DNA of 64,000 nucleotides from Salinibacter altiplanensis (GTDB taxonomy: Bacteria > Bacteroidota > Rhodothermia > Rhodothermales > Salinibacteraceae), in the NCBI RefSeq assembly GCF_002894645.1, contig NZ_NCQY01000030.1:1-64000 (forward strand), written 5' to 3'. The notes under the pieces are model-generated. The model was given only the letters and a program-made list of their open reading frames with translations, did not search any database and was not told the DNA's origin. The first letter of the stretch is position 1. Each line of letters begins with the position of its first letter. Positions 34,661 through 42,805 of this stretch are shown here, one piece after another. The position numbers and the translations under genes were made by a program.

Positions 34661-35056
34661 ATGTCCCGCCCCTTCACCGCCGTGGCAATGATGTGCCTGC
34701 TCGCATGGGGCTGTTCGCTCGTCGGGTCCGACGACGCGGCCCAAAGCGTAGAGTGGGTGGATTTTGAACAGTTCGCGTCGGACACCACGGCGCTGCGTGG
34801 GGAATGGGAGTGGCGGCGCACCGTGTGTTGTTTCGGGGACCTCGGAGTGTCCACGCCGAGATCAATGGGGAGAACCGAGACGGTTCTGTTCACGGACCGT
34901 GACACCGTGGAGGTCTACCGCGACGGACGGCTCAAGCGCCAGGCAACCTACGGCGCGTACCTTGAGAACGCGCAGTGGGGCGTTCGGGCGGACACCTTCG
35001 CAATCAGTCGCGCGTTTCTGGACGGCCCCGAGTCGGTGTACGTCCGATTGGACTGA
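34661..35056 (+). CDS. Unknown small lipoprotein
   Basis: 131 residues with a lipoprotein signal: 'AVAMMCLLAWGCSLVGSDD' places Cys18 in a lipobox. The mature part is small and beta-rich ('ETVLFTDRDTVEVYRDGRLK', 'ADTFAISRAFLDGPESVYV'), with a 'CC' pair at about residues 56-57. It resembles small lipocalin-like Bacteroidota lipoproteins. I recognise no family and no partner; the next gene is convergent. Confidence 0.7.
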   Translation: MSRPFTAVAMMCLLAWGCSLVGSDDAAQSVEWVDFEQFASDTTALRGEWEWRRTVCCFGDLGVSTPRSMGRTETVLFTDRDTVEVYRDGRLKRQATYGAYLENAQWGVRADTFAISRAFLDGPESVYVRLD

Positions 35057-35112
35057 CGCGTCGTGCCAGAACTCGGCCCGGTCCCAACTCAAGAGGCGCA
35101 CCGCTGGCTGTC

Positions 35113-35616
35113 TTATTCCAGTCGTCGCCACCGAATGCGGTCGCCCTCCAGCAGCCCCTGCGAGTCGGCAAACCCGGCGGGCACCTCCACCACGAACCGG
35201 GCCGGCGCGTCGGACTCGTAGCGCTCGTTGGAGAAGGGGGTGGTGTACTTGGCGATGTTGACGATCTGCGAGTCTGCATCGACGAAGACAATGTCGAGTG
35301 CGACCGGTGTATTCGACATCCAGAAGCTCTGCGGCCGCTCCTCGTCGAAGGGGAAGAGCATCCCGCTCCGGTCGTTGGGGAAGCCCGTGCGCTGCATCAT
35401 GCCCCGCTCGCGTGCCGAGTCGGTGTCGGCGATTTCGAGGTCGATGGTAACCGTCGAGTCGCCGTCCTGGATGAACGCCAGGCGGCCTTCTGTGGTGAAG
35501 GGAATCGTCTCCGTGGTGTCGGCCTCGGTCGATTCGGACGAGTCGGGGGCACCGCAGGCGAGTCCGCTCAGAAGCAGGAGCCCGGCCGAGAGCGTGAGTC
35601 CAAAGAGGCGTCGCAT
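35113..35616 (-). CDS. DUF192 lipoprotein (copy 1)
   Basis: 167 residues from the ATG at 35616. A lipobox is visible in 'LLLLSGLACGAPDSSE', then an acidic linker and one DUF192 domain. Its signatures are 'ADTDSARERGMMQRTGFPND', 'SFWMSNTPVALDIVFVDADS' and 'VVEVPAGFADSQGLLEGDRI'. DUF192 is a small periplasmic beta-barrel domain of unknown function. It lies directly downstream of a second DUF192 lipoprotein on the same strand, a tandem duplication. Confidence 0.9.
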   Translation of the reverse strand: MRRLFGLTLSAGLLLLSGLACGAPDSSESTEADTTETIPFTTEGRLAFIQDGDSTVTIDLEIADTDSARERGMMQRTGFPNDRSGMLFPFDEERPQSFWMSNTPVALDIVFVDADSQIVNIAKYTTPFSNERYESDAPARFVVEVPAGFADSQGLLEGDRIRWRRLE

Positions 35617-35653
35617 GAGGAGAGGGGAGGGAAAATGAGGAAGAGTGGACGGG

Positions 35654-36133
35654 TCAGTCGGTGGGTGTCCACCGGACCCGGGTACTGTCCGTGAGGCCGA
35701 AGCGGTTGCCGAAGCCGGCACGGACCTCGACGACGAACTTTCGGGGGGCCGCTGGCTCTATGGATTCCTCTGAGAAGGGGGTCGTCCGGCGGGCAATGTT
35801 GATGACCTGCGAGTCGGGGGCCACGAACACGATGTCGAGGGGAAGCGGGGTGTTCTTCATCCACATGCCCCCTTCGTCCACCGAGTCGAAGACAAAGAGC
35901 ATGCCCCGATCGTATCCCAGCGAGCGCTGCCGCATCAGTCCCCGTTTGCGCTCGGCGTCCGTGTCGGCAATGTCTACGCCAATCGTCCGGAGCGTATCTG
36001 CGTCTGGAGTGAGGAAGGAAAGAGTGCCCTCGACTTCGAATCCATCCGTTGAGGGCTCTGCGCTCTCGTCCGCACAACCGGAGAAGGGAAGCGGGCCGAG
36101 GGCCAGGACCAGTAGGAGAGAGGCAAGACGCAT
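35654..36133 (-). CDS. DUF192 lipoprotein (copy 2)
   Basis: 159 residues. The lipobox is in 'ALGPLPFSGCADESAE'. The DUF192 signatures 'ADTDAERKRGLMRQRSLGYD', 'GMWMKNTPLPLDIVFVAPDS' and 'VVEVRAGFGNRFGLTDSTRV' align with copy 1 throughout, so the two genes are paralogues. A gap of 37 bases separates them, and they are probably cotranscribed from upstream of this gene. Function unknown. Confidence 0.9.
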   Translation of the reverse strand: MRLASLLLVLALGPLPFSGCADESAEPSTDGFEVEGTLSFLTPDADTLRTIGVDIADTDAERKRGLMRQRSLGYDRGMLFVFDSVDEGGMWMKNTPLPLDIVFVAPDSQVINIARRTTPFSEESIEPAAPRKFVVEVRAGFGNRFGLTDSTRVRWTPTD

Positions 36134-36151
36134 GCGAGTGCAAGGGGACGA

Positions 36152-36619
36152 TTAGAGAGCACGTTCCATATACACGGCCTCCGGAAGCGGGTTGTGATAG
36201 TACGCATCCCGTTCCTCAAACCCAAGAGACCGGTAGAGGCGCCGTGCAGCGGTCATGGAAGCCACCGTGTCGAGGCGCATCGTGTCGTAGCCCAGCGTTC
36301 GGGCATTCTCCATGATCGCCGACGCCAGTCTCCGGCCGAGTCCCTGCCCCCGATGCGCCGGCCGCACGTACAGGCGTTTCATCTCACAGACGCCCTCCTC
36401 GTCCAGCGGCTGGACGGCCACGACGCCTACGGGCCTCTCTGGCACGTCCGCCAGCAGGATGGCCCCGTCCGGCGGGGCGTACGGTCCGGGGAGAGCGTCC
36501 ATCTCTGCCTCAAACTCCTGAAAGTCGAGATCGAAGTCCAGGCCGTCGACGTACGCCCGAAACAGGCGACGGGCGGCGTCCAGATCGGCCTCGGTCTCGG
36601 CGCGGCGAAGTGTAGGCAT
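36152..36619 (-). CDS. GNAT-family N-acetyltransferase
   Basis: 155 residues from the ATG at 36619 ('MPTLRRAETEADLDAARRLF'); a start seven codons upstream is possible. The acetyl-CoA binding loop is 'RLYVRPAHRGQGLGRRLASA', the R/Q-x-x-G-x-G/A motif A. 'MRLDTVASMTAARRLYRSLG' is motif B, ending in 'GFEERDAYYHNPLPEAVYME'. The substrate is unknown. It lies 18 bases upstream of the DUF192 pair on the same strand. Confidence 0.92.
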   Translation of the reverse strand: MPTLRRAETEADLDAARRLFRAYVDGLDFDLDFQEFEAEMDALPGPYAPPDGAILLADVPERPVGVVAVQPLDEEGVCEMKRLYVRPAHRGQGLGRRLASAIMENARTLGYDTMRLDTVASMTAARRLYRSLGFEERDAYYHNPLPEAVYMERAL

Positions 36620-36723
36620 TGAGGCGACTGTGGAGGGCACCTTTGCGAAGGGACGGCGACTCTACGAGGCGGGGAGTGCGCGCCTTTCTTCTATGAAGCG
36701 AGCCCAAGCGGACCTGGCACACC

Positions 36724-37866
36724 TCAAATCCCACGAACCAGCCGGCGTGTGATGGCGTCGGTGAGAAGGCGGCCGCGGTCCGTCAGGCGCACGCAGTCCG
36801 GGTCGTCGTGGATCAAACCCTGTTCGCGGAGGCGCTCCAGCGTGTCGGGCTTGCGGGCTCGCAGGGCGAGGTCGTATCGGTCAGCCAGGGTGTTCAGGTT
36901 CAGTCCTTCCTGTGTGCGGAGACGAAGGAGAACGTATTCGCGGGCGAGGGCCGATGTCTCCAGCGTCTCGGTCCGGGCGACAGGGGAGACGCCGTTTTGA
37001 AGCCGCTCTACGTACGTCGACAGGTCCGCGACGTTCGCCCACCGCCGTGCCGTTGAGGGGGCGGCCCGGGGGGGCCACCAGAAGCTTTCCGCGCCGGGGC
37101 CGAGGCCCAGGACGGAGCCGTGAGCGTAGACGTGTTCTTGGTGGCCGGAGCGGTGGCCGGGCCGGGCGAAGTGGGTGAGCTCGTAGGGCTCGTAGCCCTT
37201 GGCCCGGAGGAAGGAGAGGGCGAAGGCCAACTGGTCGGCGCGCTTGTCTGGGGCGCCCGTCGTCATCTCGTGGAGCGTGAGGTGGGGAATGTCCAACATT
37301 ACGGCCCGGTGGAGGCTCGCTTTCCAGGCGGTCCGCGACTGGCCCTCATCGCCGAACAGCAGGTCCACCGAGACATCGTCGAACCCGGCCCCTCGGATTC
37401 GTTGAAGGGTCCGAGCGAGGTCGTTGGGGGAGTGCGCCGCCCCTGCCCCGGATGGGTCGGTCCCGGCGACCGAAAGGCCCTCAACGCTCAGACGCGGGAC
37501 GCCCCAGCGGCGAAGGGTTGCCAGGTACGCCGGGGACGCGTCGGCGGGATGCAGCTCGACGGTCACTTCCTCGAGGCCGGAAGGGTCAACGGTGCGGGCC
37601 AGGGCCTCCACGAGCGGCCGCAGTGCCGCCGGCGGACAGAGCGACGGCCGCCCCCCGCCCACGTAAAGCGTGCGGAGCTTTGCGTCCGCGAGAAGCGAAT
37701 CGGAATACTGGCTGATCTCCTGGGCCAGGGCGGTCGCGTAGGCAGACGCGCCGGGTGCCGGGTCACACGTGGTGTACGCGTCGTCGTAGGGGCGAGGTGC
37801 CTCCCGGAACGGTACGTGAATGTATAGGCCAGCCACGGCAGGGGGGTTATTCAGAAGAGGTGGCAA
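36724..37866 (-). CDS. HemW-like radical SAM family protein without cluster cysteines
   Basis: 380 residues with HemW/HemN-type layout: an N-terminal TIM-barrel half ('KLRTLYVGGGRPSLCPPAAL', 'VTVELHPADASPAYLATLRR') and the C-terminal HemN domain ('RLRTQEGLNLNTLADRYDLA', 'RLTDRGRLLTDAITRRLV'). In true members 'HIPF' is followed by CxxxCxxC. Here 'HVPFREAPRPYDDAY' puts Arg21, Arg25 and Asp28 exactly at the three cysteine positions, so the 4Fe-4S cluster cannot form. It is probably a non-catalytic haem-binding or regulatory homologue. Its start overlaps the end of the upstream channel-like gene by 20 bases. Confidence 0.85.
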   Translation of the reverse strand: MPPLLNNPPAVAGLYIHVPFREAPRPYDDAYTTCDPAPGASAYATALAQEISQYSDSLLADAKLRTLYVGGGRPSLCPPAALRPLVEALARTVDPSGLEEVTVELHPADASPAYLATLRRWGVPRLSVEGLSVAGTDPSGAGAAHSPNDLARTLQRIRGAGFDDVSVDLLFGDEGQSRTAWKASLHRAVMLDIPHLTLHEMTTGAPDKRADQLAFALSFLRAKGYEPYELTHFARPGHRSGHQEHVYAHGSVLGLGPGAESFWWPPRAAPSTARRWANVADLSTYVERLQNGVSPVARTETLETSALAREYVLLRLRTQEGLNLNTLADRYDLALRARKPDTLERLREQGLIHDDPDCVRLTDRGRLLTDAITRRLVRGI

Positions 37867-38857
37867 GGGGCGCCGATTCTTTCCAGCGCTGGATTTCGAC
37901 GTGGTCCTTGATCACGTCCAGCGATTGGAGCACGACCGACCGGGCGAGTTGGTTCAGGCGCTGGTCGTATTTCGGGCTCATCAGAGCGTCCGCCGAAACC
38001 GAAGTGACCTGTGTGATCGCCTGGTCGTTGTCGAAGGAGCAGACGTCGGTCACCATCTGGTTAACAACACTGAATACGATGTCGCTGATGGCGTTTTCCA
38101 GCAATGTAGCCACGGGGCGCCCCACGCCCGGCAGTGCGGCGATTGTGCTGATCTCGCGATTCCGATCCACGGCGTCCTCGATGACCGAATCGAGGTACTC
38201 GTGAAAGTCCTCCTGCTGCTGCTCATAGGCAACCGCCGTGGCCTCCTGCAAGCGGTGCGTCACCGCCTCGATCAGGGCCTCTCGCTGTGGCGCAATTACC
38301 TCGCGTCCGATCCGCCGGGTCACCGCCTGGCTCGAGCGAATCTCCGTCTGCAGGCCCTCGATGATGCGGACCGTCACGCGGTCGCTGATCTCCTCCAGCA
38401 CGATGTCGCGGTATTTCTCGAACGTCTTGTAGAAATACGTCTCCCGGAGATCGACCAGGCCCGTCCGCTGCAGCTTCGGAATCATGGCCACGAGCCGCAA
38501 GAGGCGGAGCGACCGCAGCGACCCGACCGGAATGCAGCCGAGCACGTCGTACCAGTGCACGAACGGGTAGAAGAACCAGCGGTGGTAGCGCTGCCGGTAG
38601 ATGGCCAGGCCCCAGCGCACGAGGATTTCGACGACGAAGATCGAGACGAACGCGAGGTCGTACAGCAGGAAATGCTGGTGGATCGTCTGGTCGTACCAGG
38701 TGTATAGCACCGGGGCGTAGTTCTGCATTTGCGTCTGGACGACCGGGCTGGCGAAGCCCCAGTCCACGATGAGGAGGGCGAGGTTGGCGACGATGAGGAC
38801 CATCATCGCCAGGTCCACGGTGAGGCCCAGGGTTTCGCGCGCTGATCGGTCGGCCAT
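37847..38857 (-). CDS. Voltage-sensor-like membrane protein without a pore domain
   Basis: 336 residues from the ATG at 38857 (an ATG seven codons upstream, 38878, is possible). Four membrane helices match an ion-channel voltage sensor: S1 about 11-34, and S2 about 62-86 with 'IFVVEILVRWG' (Glu77). S3 is about 96-111 with Asp104. S4 is 'SLRSLRLLRLVAMIPKLQR' with Arg115, Arg118 and Arg121. No S5, pore loop or S6 follows. The last 200 residues are amphipathic helices ('EEISDRVTVRIIEGLQTEIR', 'DVIKDHVEIQRWKESAPL'). It may be a sensor-only protein or part of a larger complex. The gene overlaps the HemW-like gene. Confidence 0.75.
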   Translation of the reverse strand: MADRSARETLGLTVDLAMMVLIVANLALLIVDWGFASPVVQTQMQNYAPVLYTWYDQTIHQHFLLYDLAFVSIFVVEILVRWGLAIYRQRYHRWFFYPFVHWYDVLGCIPVGSLRSLRLLRLVAMIPKLQRTGLVDLRETYFYKTFEKYRDIVLEEISDRVTVRIIEGLQTEIRSSQAVTRRIGREVIAPQREALIEAVTHRLQEATAVAYEQQQEDFHEYLDSVIEDAVDRNREISTIAALPGVGRPVATLLENAISDIVFSVVNQMVTDVCSFDNDQAITQVTSVSADALMSPKYDQRLNQLARSVVLQSLDVIKDHVEIQRWKESAPLATSSE

Positions 38858-38975
38858 GGGGAGAAGAAGGGAGTGCATCCAACGTTGAGGGTGAGCGCCC
38901 CGCACAAAGCGGCATCCCCAATATCCGGCATGCGCGGCAGAATCTCGAAGTGACTGTATCCAACCCCCTGAAGAG

Positions 38976-40154
38976 ATGCTCGACCTTCGACAGCTTCGAG
39001 ACCAGCTGGACACATTTACGGAGTTCCAGACCGACCGGACGAGCCGTCGAACCGCGCAGCGGGACCGGTGCGAGGCCCTGCTCCGCGTCGGCCACGAGAA
39101 CTGGAAGGCGGTGCGGGAGGCGGTCGCCACCGCGCAGCCCCGTCGGTTGGTCGCACAGATGCGCGAGCCGCCCGCCGCCGTGCACGCCCCCCCGGAGCGC
39201 CCGTCTCCCATCACGGTGGTGGCGACCGACGGCTCACAGATCTACCCGGCCCGCCACGTGGAGCCGCCCTTCTTTTTGCTGAACGTGAGTCAGGTTGCCT
39301 TCCAGTACGGCACCACAGAGGACGCGCGCCTCGACGCGGTGCCGAGGCTTCACTTCCGGGAGGAGGTCGATGATCGCTTCGACGCCCGGGTGGAGACGAT
39401 CACCACCGAGCTGGTCTCGGCCCTTCGGGACGAATTGGAACTGGAGCATCTTCTCGACGCGGCAGTGTCGGCTCAGGTGCAGGATCGCCCCCTCGTGGCC
39501 CTGGCCGACGGGACCCTTATTCGGTGGATGGTGCGGGGCATGGACCACGAGGCCCTCGAAGACGAACTGATTGCCCGATATACGGAGCACCTCGAAGACA
39601 TCCGGGACGCAGGCCTCGCGCTGGCGTCCTACGTGAGCATGCCGGCCAGCACCGAGGTCGTCAACCTGCTTCGGTTCGTGGGGGGCGACCTTGACCCTGA
39701 TCCTCCGGTCGACGCGTCTGAGGTTGCGCCTGAGCCGAAGCTCGACGGTGTGCTCGACCGCCACGTGCTGGACGCGGTGCTCGCTCCGGGGGAGCGATCG
39801 GCCGTCTTCGGGTCGGCCTCGCACATTCAGGGCGAATACCCGGCCGGTACGGACATCTCGTTTTTCTACGTGAAGGTGCCGGGGCCGGCCGGGGGCGAAA
39901 TCGGGCGTGTGGAAGTGCCCCGATGGGTGGCCGAGACCTCAGCGTTTATGGATCGCGTGCACGCTACAGTTCTCCAGGAGTGCCGAAAGGGCGACGGCTA
40001 TCCGCTCGCCTTGTCGGAGGCACATGAGCGGGCCGTGGTGCGGGCCTCAGAGCGGGAGGCATTCTTTCGCCTCATGGAGCGACGTCTTCGAACGGCTGGC
40101 CTGGGCCCGGTTGGATCGCGCAAGCGACGCTCGAAGCAACGGCCCCGCGTCTAG
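38976..40154 (+). CDS. nurA: NurA-domain nuclease
   Basis: 392 residues. The NurA domain is clear: 'ITVVATDGSQIYPARHVEPP' holds the first catalytic Asp, 'PLVALADGTLIRWMVRG' the second acidic motif, and 'FYVKVPGPAGGEIGRVEVPR' the late core strand. NurA is a 5'-3' nuclease that acts with the HerA translocase in DNA end resection. No herA gene lies in the window, so the partner must be elsewhere. It is divergent from the voltage-sensor-like gene. Confidence 0.9.
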   Translation: MLDLRQLRDQLDTFTEFQTDRTSRRTAQRDRCEALLRVGHENWKAVREAVATAQPRRLVAQMREPPAAVHAPPERPSPITVVATDGSQIYPARHVEPPFFLLNVSQVAFQYGTTEDARLDAVPRLHFREEVDDRFDARVETITTELVSALRDELELEHLLDAAVSAQVQDRPLVALADGTLIRWMVRGMDHEALEDELIARYTEHLEDIRDAGLALASYVSMPASTEVVNLLRFVGGDLDPDPPVDASEVAPEPKLDGVLDRHVLDAVLAPGERSAVFGSASHIQGEYPAGTDISFFYVKVPGPAGGEIGRVEVPRWVAETSAFMDRVHATVLQECRKGDGYPLALSEAHERAVVRASEREAFFRLMERRLRTAGLGPVGSRKRRSKQRPRV

Positions 40155-40211
40155 GTAGCACGCCGACGGTCGCCTCCACCCACCAGGGGGCCATGCCCCA
40201 GGCAAGACGGC

Positions 40212-41600
40212 TCATAACAGCCCCGCCTGCTCAAATTCGTCGCGGGCTGCGGGAAGCCGATGCAGTTCCTCGTCGTAGAGCGCCCCCAGTACATCCGACC
40301 AGCGGTCGGGGTCGGCCCGGTCGCACAGGACCTTCACGCGCTCTTTGTAGATGTCTAGGGCCGCCTCCGGATGGGAGGCCTCGACCGCCTCGGCATCGAG
40401 TGCCTTCTCCCTGCGGCCCCCTGACAACAGGCGCCCCACGAGGTCCTCAGTGCGTCCGGTGTCTCGGTAAATTTGAAGGGCCGTCTCCTCGTCGAGCGAG
40501 TCGGCGCGAAGGTCTAACAAAAAGCCGCCCAGCGCTTTGCGCTTCCAGGCCTGAGGTGAGGCATCAGATGACCCAAGGACAATCACGCGGCGGCCGTCTG
40601 TGGAACCGTCCATCCCGGGCAGACGAGCGCGCACCCATTTAGAAATCTGTCTTCGCTCCGGGGGGCGGGAGGCGTCCAGGAGAATCTGTTTGGCAGCGTC
40701 GCCGAGGCCGTCCCCGTCGGGGGCAAGGTCCGTCACGTACGCTTCGAAGAGGGTTCGGAGAATATCTTCGCGGAGATCGAGGGCATCCACGTCCGCGAGT
40801 GCGTCTCCGAGCCGCTCGGTGCAGGTCTGGACGAAACTGGCCAGATGCCCGGAGCTTTCCGGGAGGTTCGGGTAGTGCTCACATCCAACATCGGTCAACA
40901 GGCGATACACGGTTGCGGCGTCGTCTCGTCGCCCCTGTGCAGCCAAGTTATCCCCGAGGGAGAGGTATGGCTGAATGTCATCCACAGCCTTCGTCCTTGG
41001 ATCCGTGTCGTGCTCGTGGCTCGGGGCGGCGGCCTGGAATGCCGCCTTGATGTCCCCACGCAACGGGGCGGGATCGAGGGGGGCGTTGGCCTGAGCGGAC
41101 GCGGTAACGAGGCGTTCGAGGTCCGGGTGTCGATCGATCATCCGCAGGAGGAGATCCACGAGCTCCCCTTTTGGTCGCTGCCGGAGGGTTTTTCCCAGGG
41201 AGGCCTGCGTGGAGAACGCCTCTGCCGACTCCACCCACGTCGGCAGCAGGGCCACGACGTGCTTGCAGTACCCGCCCCCGCCCATCGGACAAGAGCACTC
41301 CGCGTCCGAAATCCCTGCTGTGTCCAGCGTGGCTTCGATGTGGTATGGCTGGGGCTGAGAGCCCCGACACTCGGCTTTGAGGATGTGTCCCACCCGCCGA
41401 GGATGCTGGATGCGATCGTGACGGAAGTAGGTGTCCCCCCGATCAAAAAAACGCTGCTCGGTCCAGTTGCGAACGTCGCCGCGGGAGAGAGCGGGAAGGT
41501 CGGGCACAAGGCGCAGTCGGTCTTCGGGGGGACAGGCTGGCAGGTTGGATGGTGGATAAACCAGTTGTGACGCGATAGTGCCAACTCCCACACGGGTCAC
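40212..41600 (-). CDS. SWIM zinc-finger protein
   Basis: 462 residues. The SWIM motif 'CSCPMGGGGYCKHVVALL' (CxCx7CxH) lies at about residues 99-112, preceded by the typical 'RFFDRGDTYFRHDRIQHPRR' leader. The rest is helical, with Ala/Glu/Asp-rich repeats. SWIM domains bind DNA or proteins; in bacteria they occur in helicase-associated proteins and in standalone proteins like this one. The start is uncertain, with several Met residues upstream of the motif. It is divergent from the type III polyketide synthase gene. Confidence 0.82.
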   Translation of the reverse strand: MTRVGVGTIASQLVYPPSNLPACPPEDRLRLVPDLPALSRGDVRNWTEQRFFDRGDTYFRHDRIQHPRRVGHILKAECRGSQPQPYHIEATLDTAGISDAECSCPMGGGGYCKHVVALLPTWVESAEAFSTQASLGKTLRQRPKGELVDLLLRMIDRHPDLERLVTASAQANAPLDPAPLRGDIKAAFQAAAPSHEHDTDPRTKAVDDIQPYLSLGDNLAAQGRRDDAATVYRLLTDVGCEHYPNLPESSGHLASFVQTCTERLGDALADVDALDLREDILRTLFEAYVTDLAPDGDGLGDAAKQILLDASRPPERRQISKWVRARLPGMDGSTDGRRVIVLGSSDASPQAWKRKALGGFLLDLRADSLDEETALQIYRDTGRTEDLVGRLLSGGRREKALDAEAVEASHPEAALDIYKERVKVLCDRADPDRWSDVLGALYDEELHRLPAARDEFEQAGLL

Positions 41601-41656
41601 GCGTTTGCCCGAAATGGTTTCCGCTTCTGCTCCTCCTTGATTGTCCAGCGCTTCTC

Positions 41657-42772
41657 ATGCACACCGTCATCGAGTCGATTGCCACCGGCAACCCATCCCT
41701 CCGTACCCCCCAGACGGAGGCGGCCGAGTTCATGCAGCAGATTGATCGTTTGCCCGAGCCGCTGCGGGCCCGGCTGCCGGCACTCTACGAGCAATCGGCC
41801 ATCGACTACCGGTACTCGTGTGTGGACGACTACGGCGAAGACAATCCGGGGGCTTTTACTTTTTTTCCAGAGAACTGGTCGCTCGACCCGGCCCCGTCCA
41901 CCAAGGAGCGCAACGAAAAGTACCGGGAGGCCGCCATTCCGCTCGCGGAAGACGTCGCGGGCCGGGCCCTCGACGCGGCCGATACAGAGGCGGACGACAT
42001 CACGCACGTGGTGGCCGTGAGTTGCACCGGCTTCTTCGCCCCGGGGCTCGACATTGAGCTCGTAAAGCGGCTGGGCCTGCCCGCAGACACCGAGCGCACG
42101 TTCATCGGCTTCATGGGATGCTACGCGGCGTTCAATGCCCTGCGGGTGGCCCACAGCTTTTGCCAGAGCCAGCCCGACGCCCGAGTGCTGGTCGCATGTA
42201 CGGAGCTGTGCACGCTCCACTTCCAGGTCGACGACACCCTGGAAAGCGTCGTCGTCAACTCCCTGTTCTCGGATGGCGCGGCGGCCACGGTGCTCTCTGC
42301 ACGGACGGACCGGGAGGCCCGCGGCCGGATGACCTACGTCGACGGTCAGAGCCGCCTGGACGACGACTCGATGGAGGACATGACCTGGGCGATTGGCAAC
42401 ACCGGCTTCCTGATGGGGCTCTCGTCGCGGGTGCCAGACGTGATCGCCGACCACCTGCCGGGCTACGTCGATGGGCTTCTGGGCGCCAACGACCGGGCCC
42501 CCGAAGACCTGGACTTCTGGGCCGTTCATCCGGGGGGGCGGGCCGTCGTGGAGCGGGCGCAGGACGTCCTTGGCCTCGCCCCAAGCGATGTGCAGCCGAG
42601 CCTGGAGGTCCTCCGGCGGTACGGCAACATGAGCTCGCCGACCATCCTGTTTGTCCTGAAGCGGATCTTTGAGCAGGCCGCCCAGAGAGACGGTGCGCCG
42701 CCCGATCGGGGGGTGGCCATGGCCTTTGGGCCGGGCCTCACGATCGAAGGGGCGCTTTTCGAGCGCGCATAG
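41657..42772 (+). CDS. Type III polyketide synthase (chalcone/stilbene synthase family)
   Basis: 371 residues. The three catalytic residues are visible: Cys155 in 'FIGFMGCYAAFNALRVAHSF', His291 in 'FWAVHPGGRAVVERAQDVLG' and Asn324 in 'RYGNMSSPTILFVLKRIFEQ'. Such enzymes condense malonyl-CoA onto a starter to make pyrones, resorcinols or naphthols. No methyltransferase, oxidase or acyl-CoA ligase is adjacent, so the product is unknown. It is divergent from the SWIM protein gene. Confidence 0.94.
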   Translation: MHTVIESIATGNPSLRTPQTEAAEFMQQIDRLPEPLRARLPALYEQSAIDYRYSCVDDYGEDNPGAFTFFPENWSLDPAPSTKERNEKYREAAIPLAEDVAGRALDAADTEADDITHVVAVSCTGFFAPGLDIELVKRLGLPADTERTFIGFMGCYAAFNALRVAHSFCQSQPDARVLVACTELCTLHFQVDDTLESVVVNSLFSDGAAATVLSARTDREARGRMTYVDGQSRLDDDSMEDMTWAIGNTGFLMGLSSRVPDVIADHLPGYVDGLLGANDRAPEDLDFWAVHPGGRAVVERAQDVLGLAPSDVQPSLEVLRRYGNMSSPTILFVLKRIFEQAAQRDGAPPDRGVAMAFGPGLTIEGALFERA

Positions 42773-42805
42773 CCCCGGTTGGGAATGGGAACGACCGGCT
42801 GCGAG

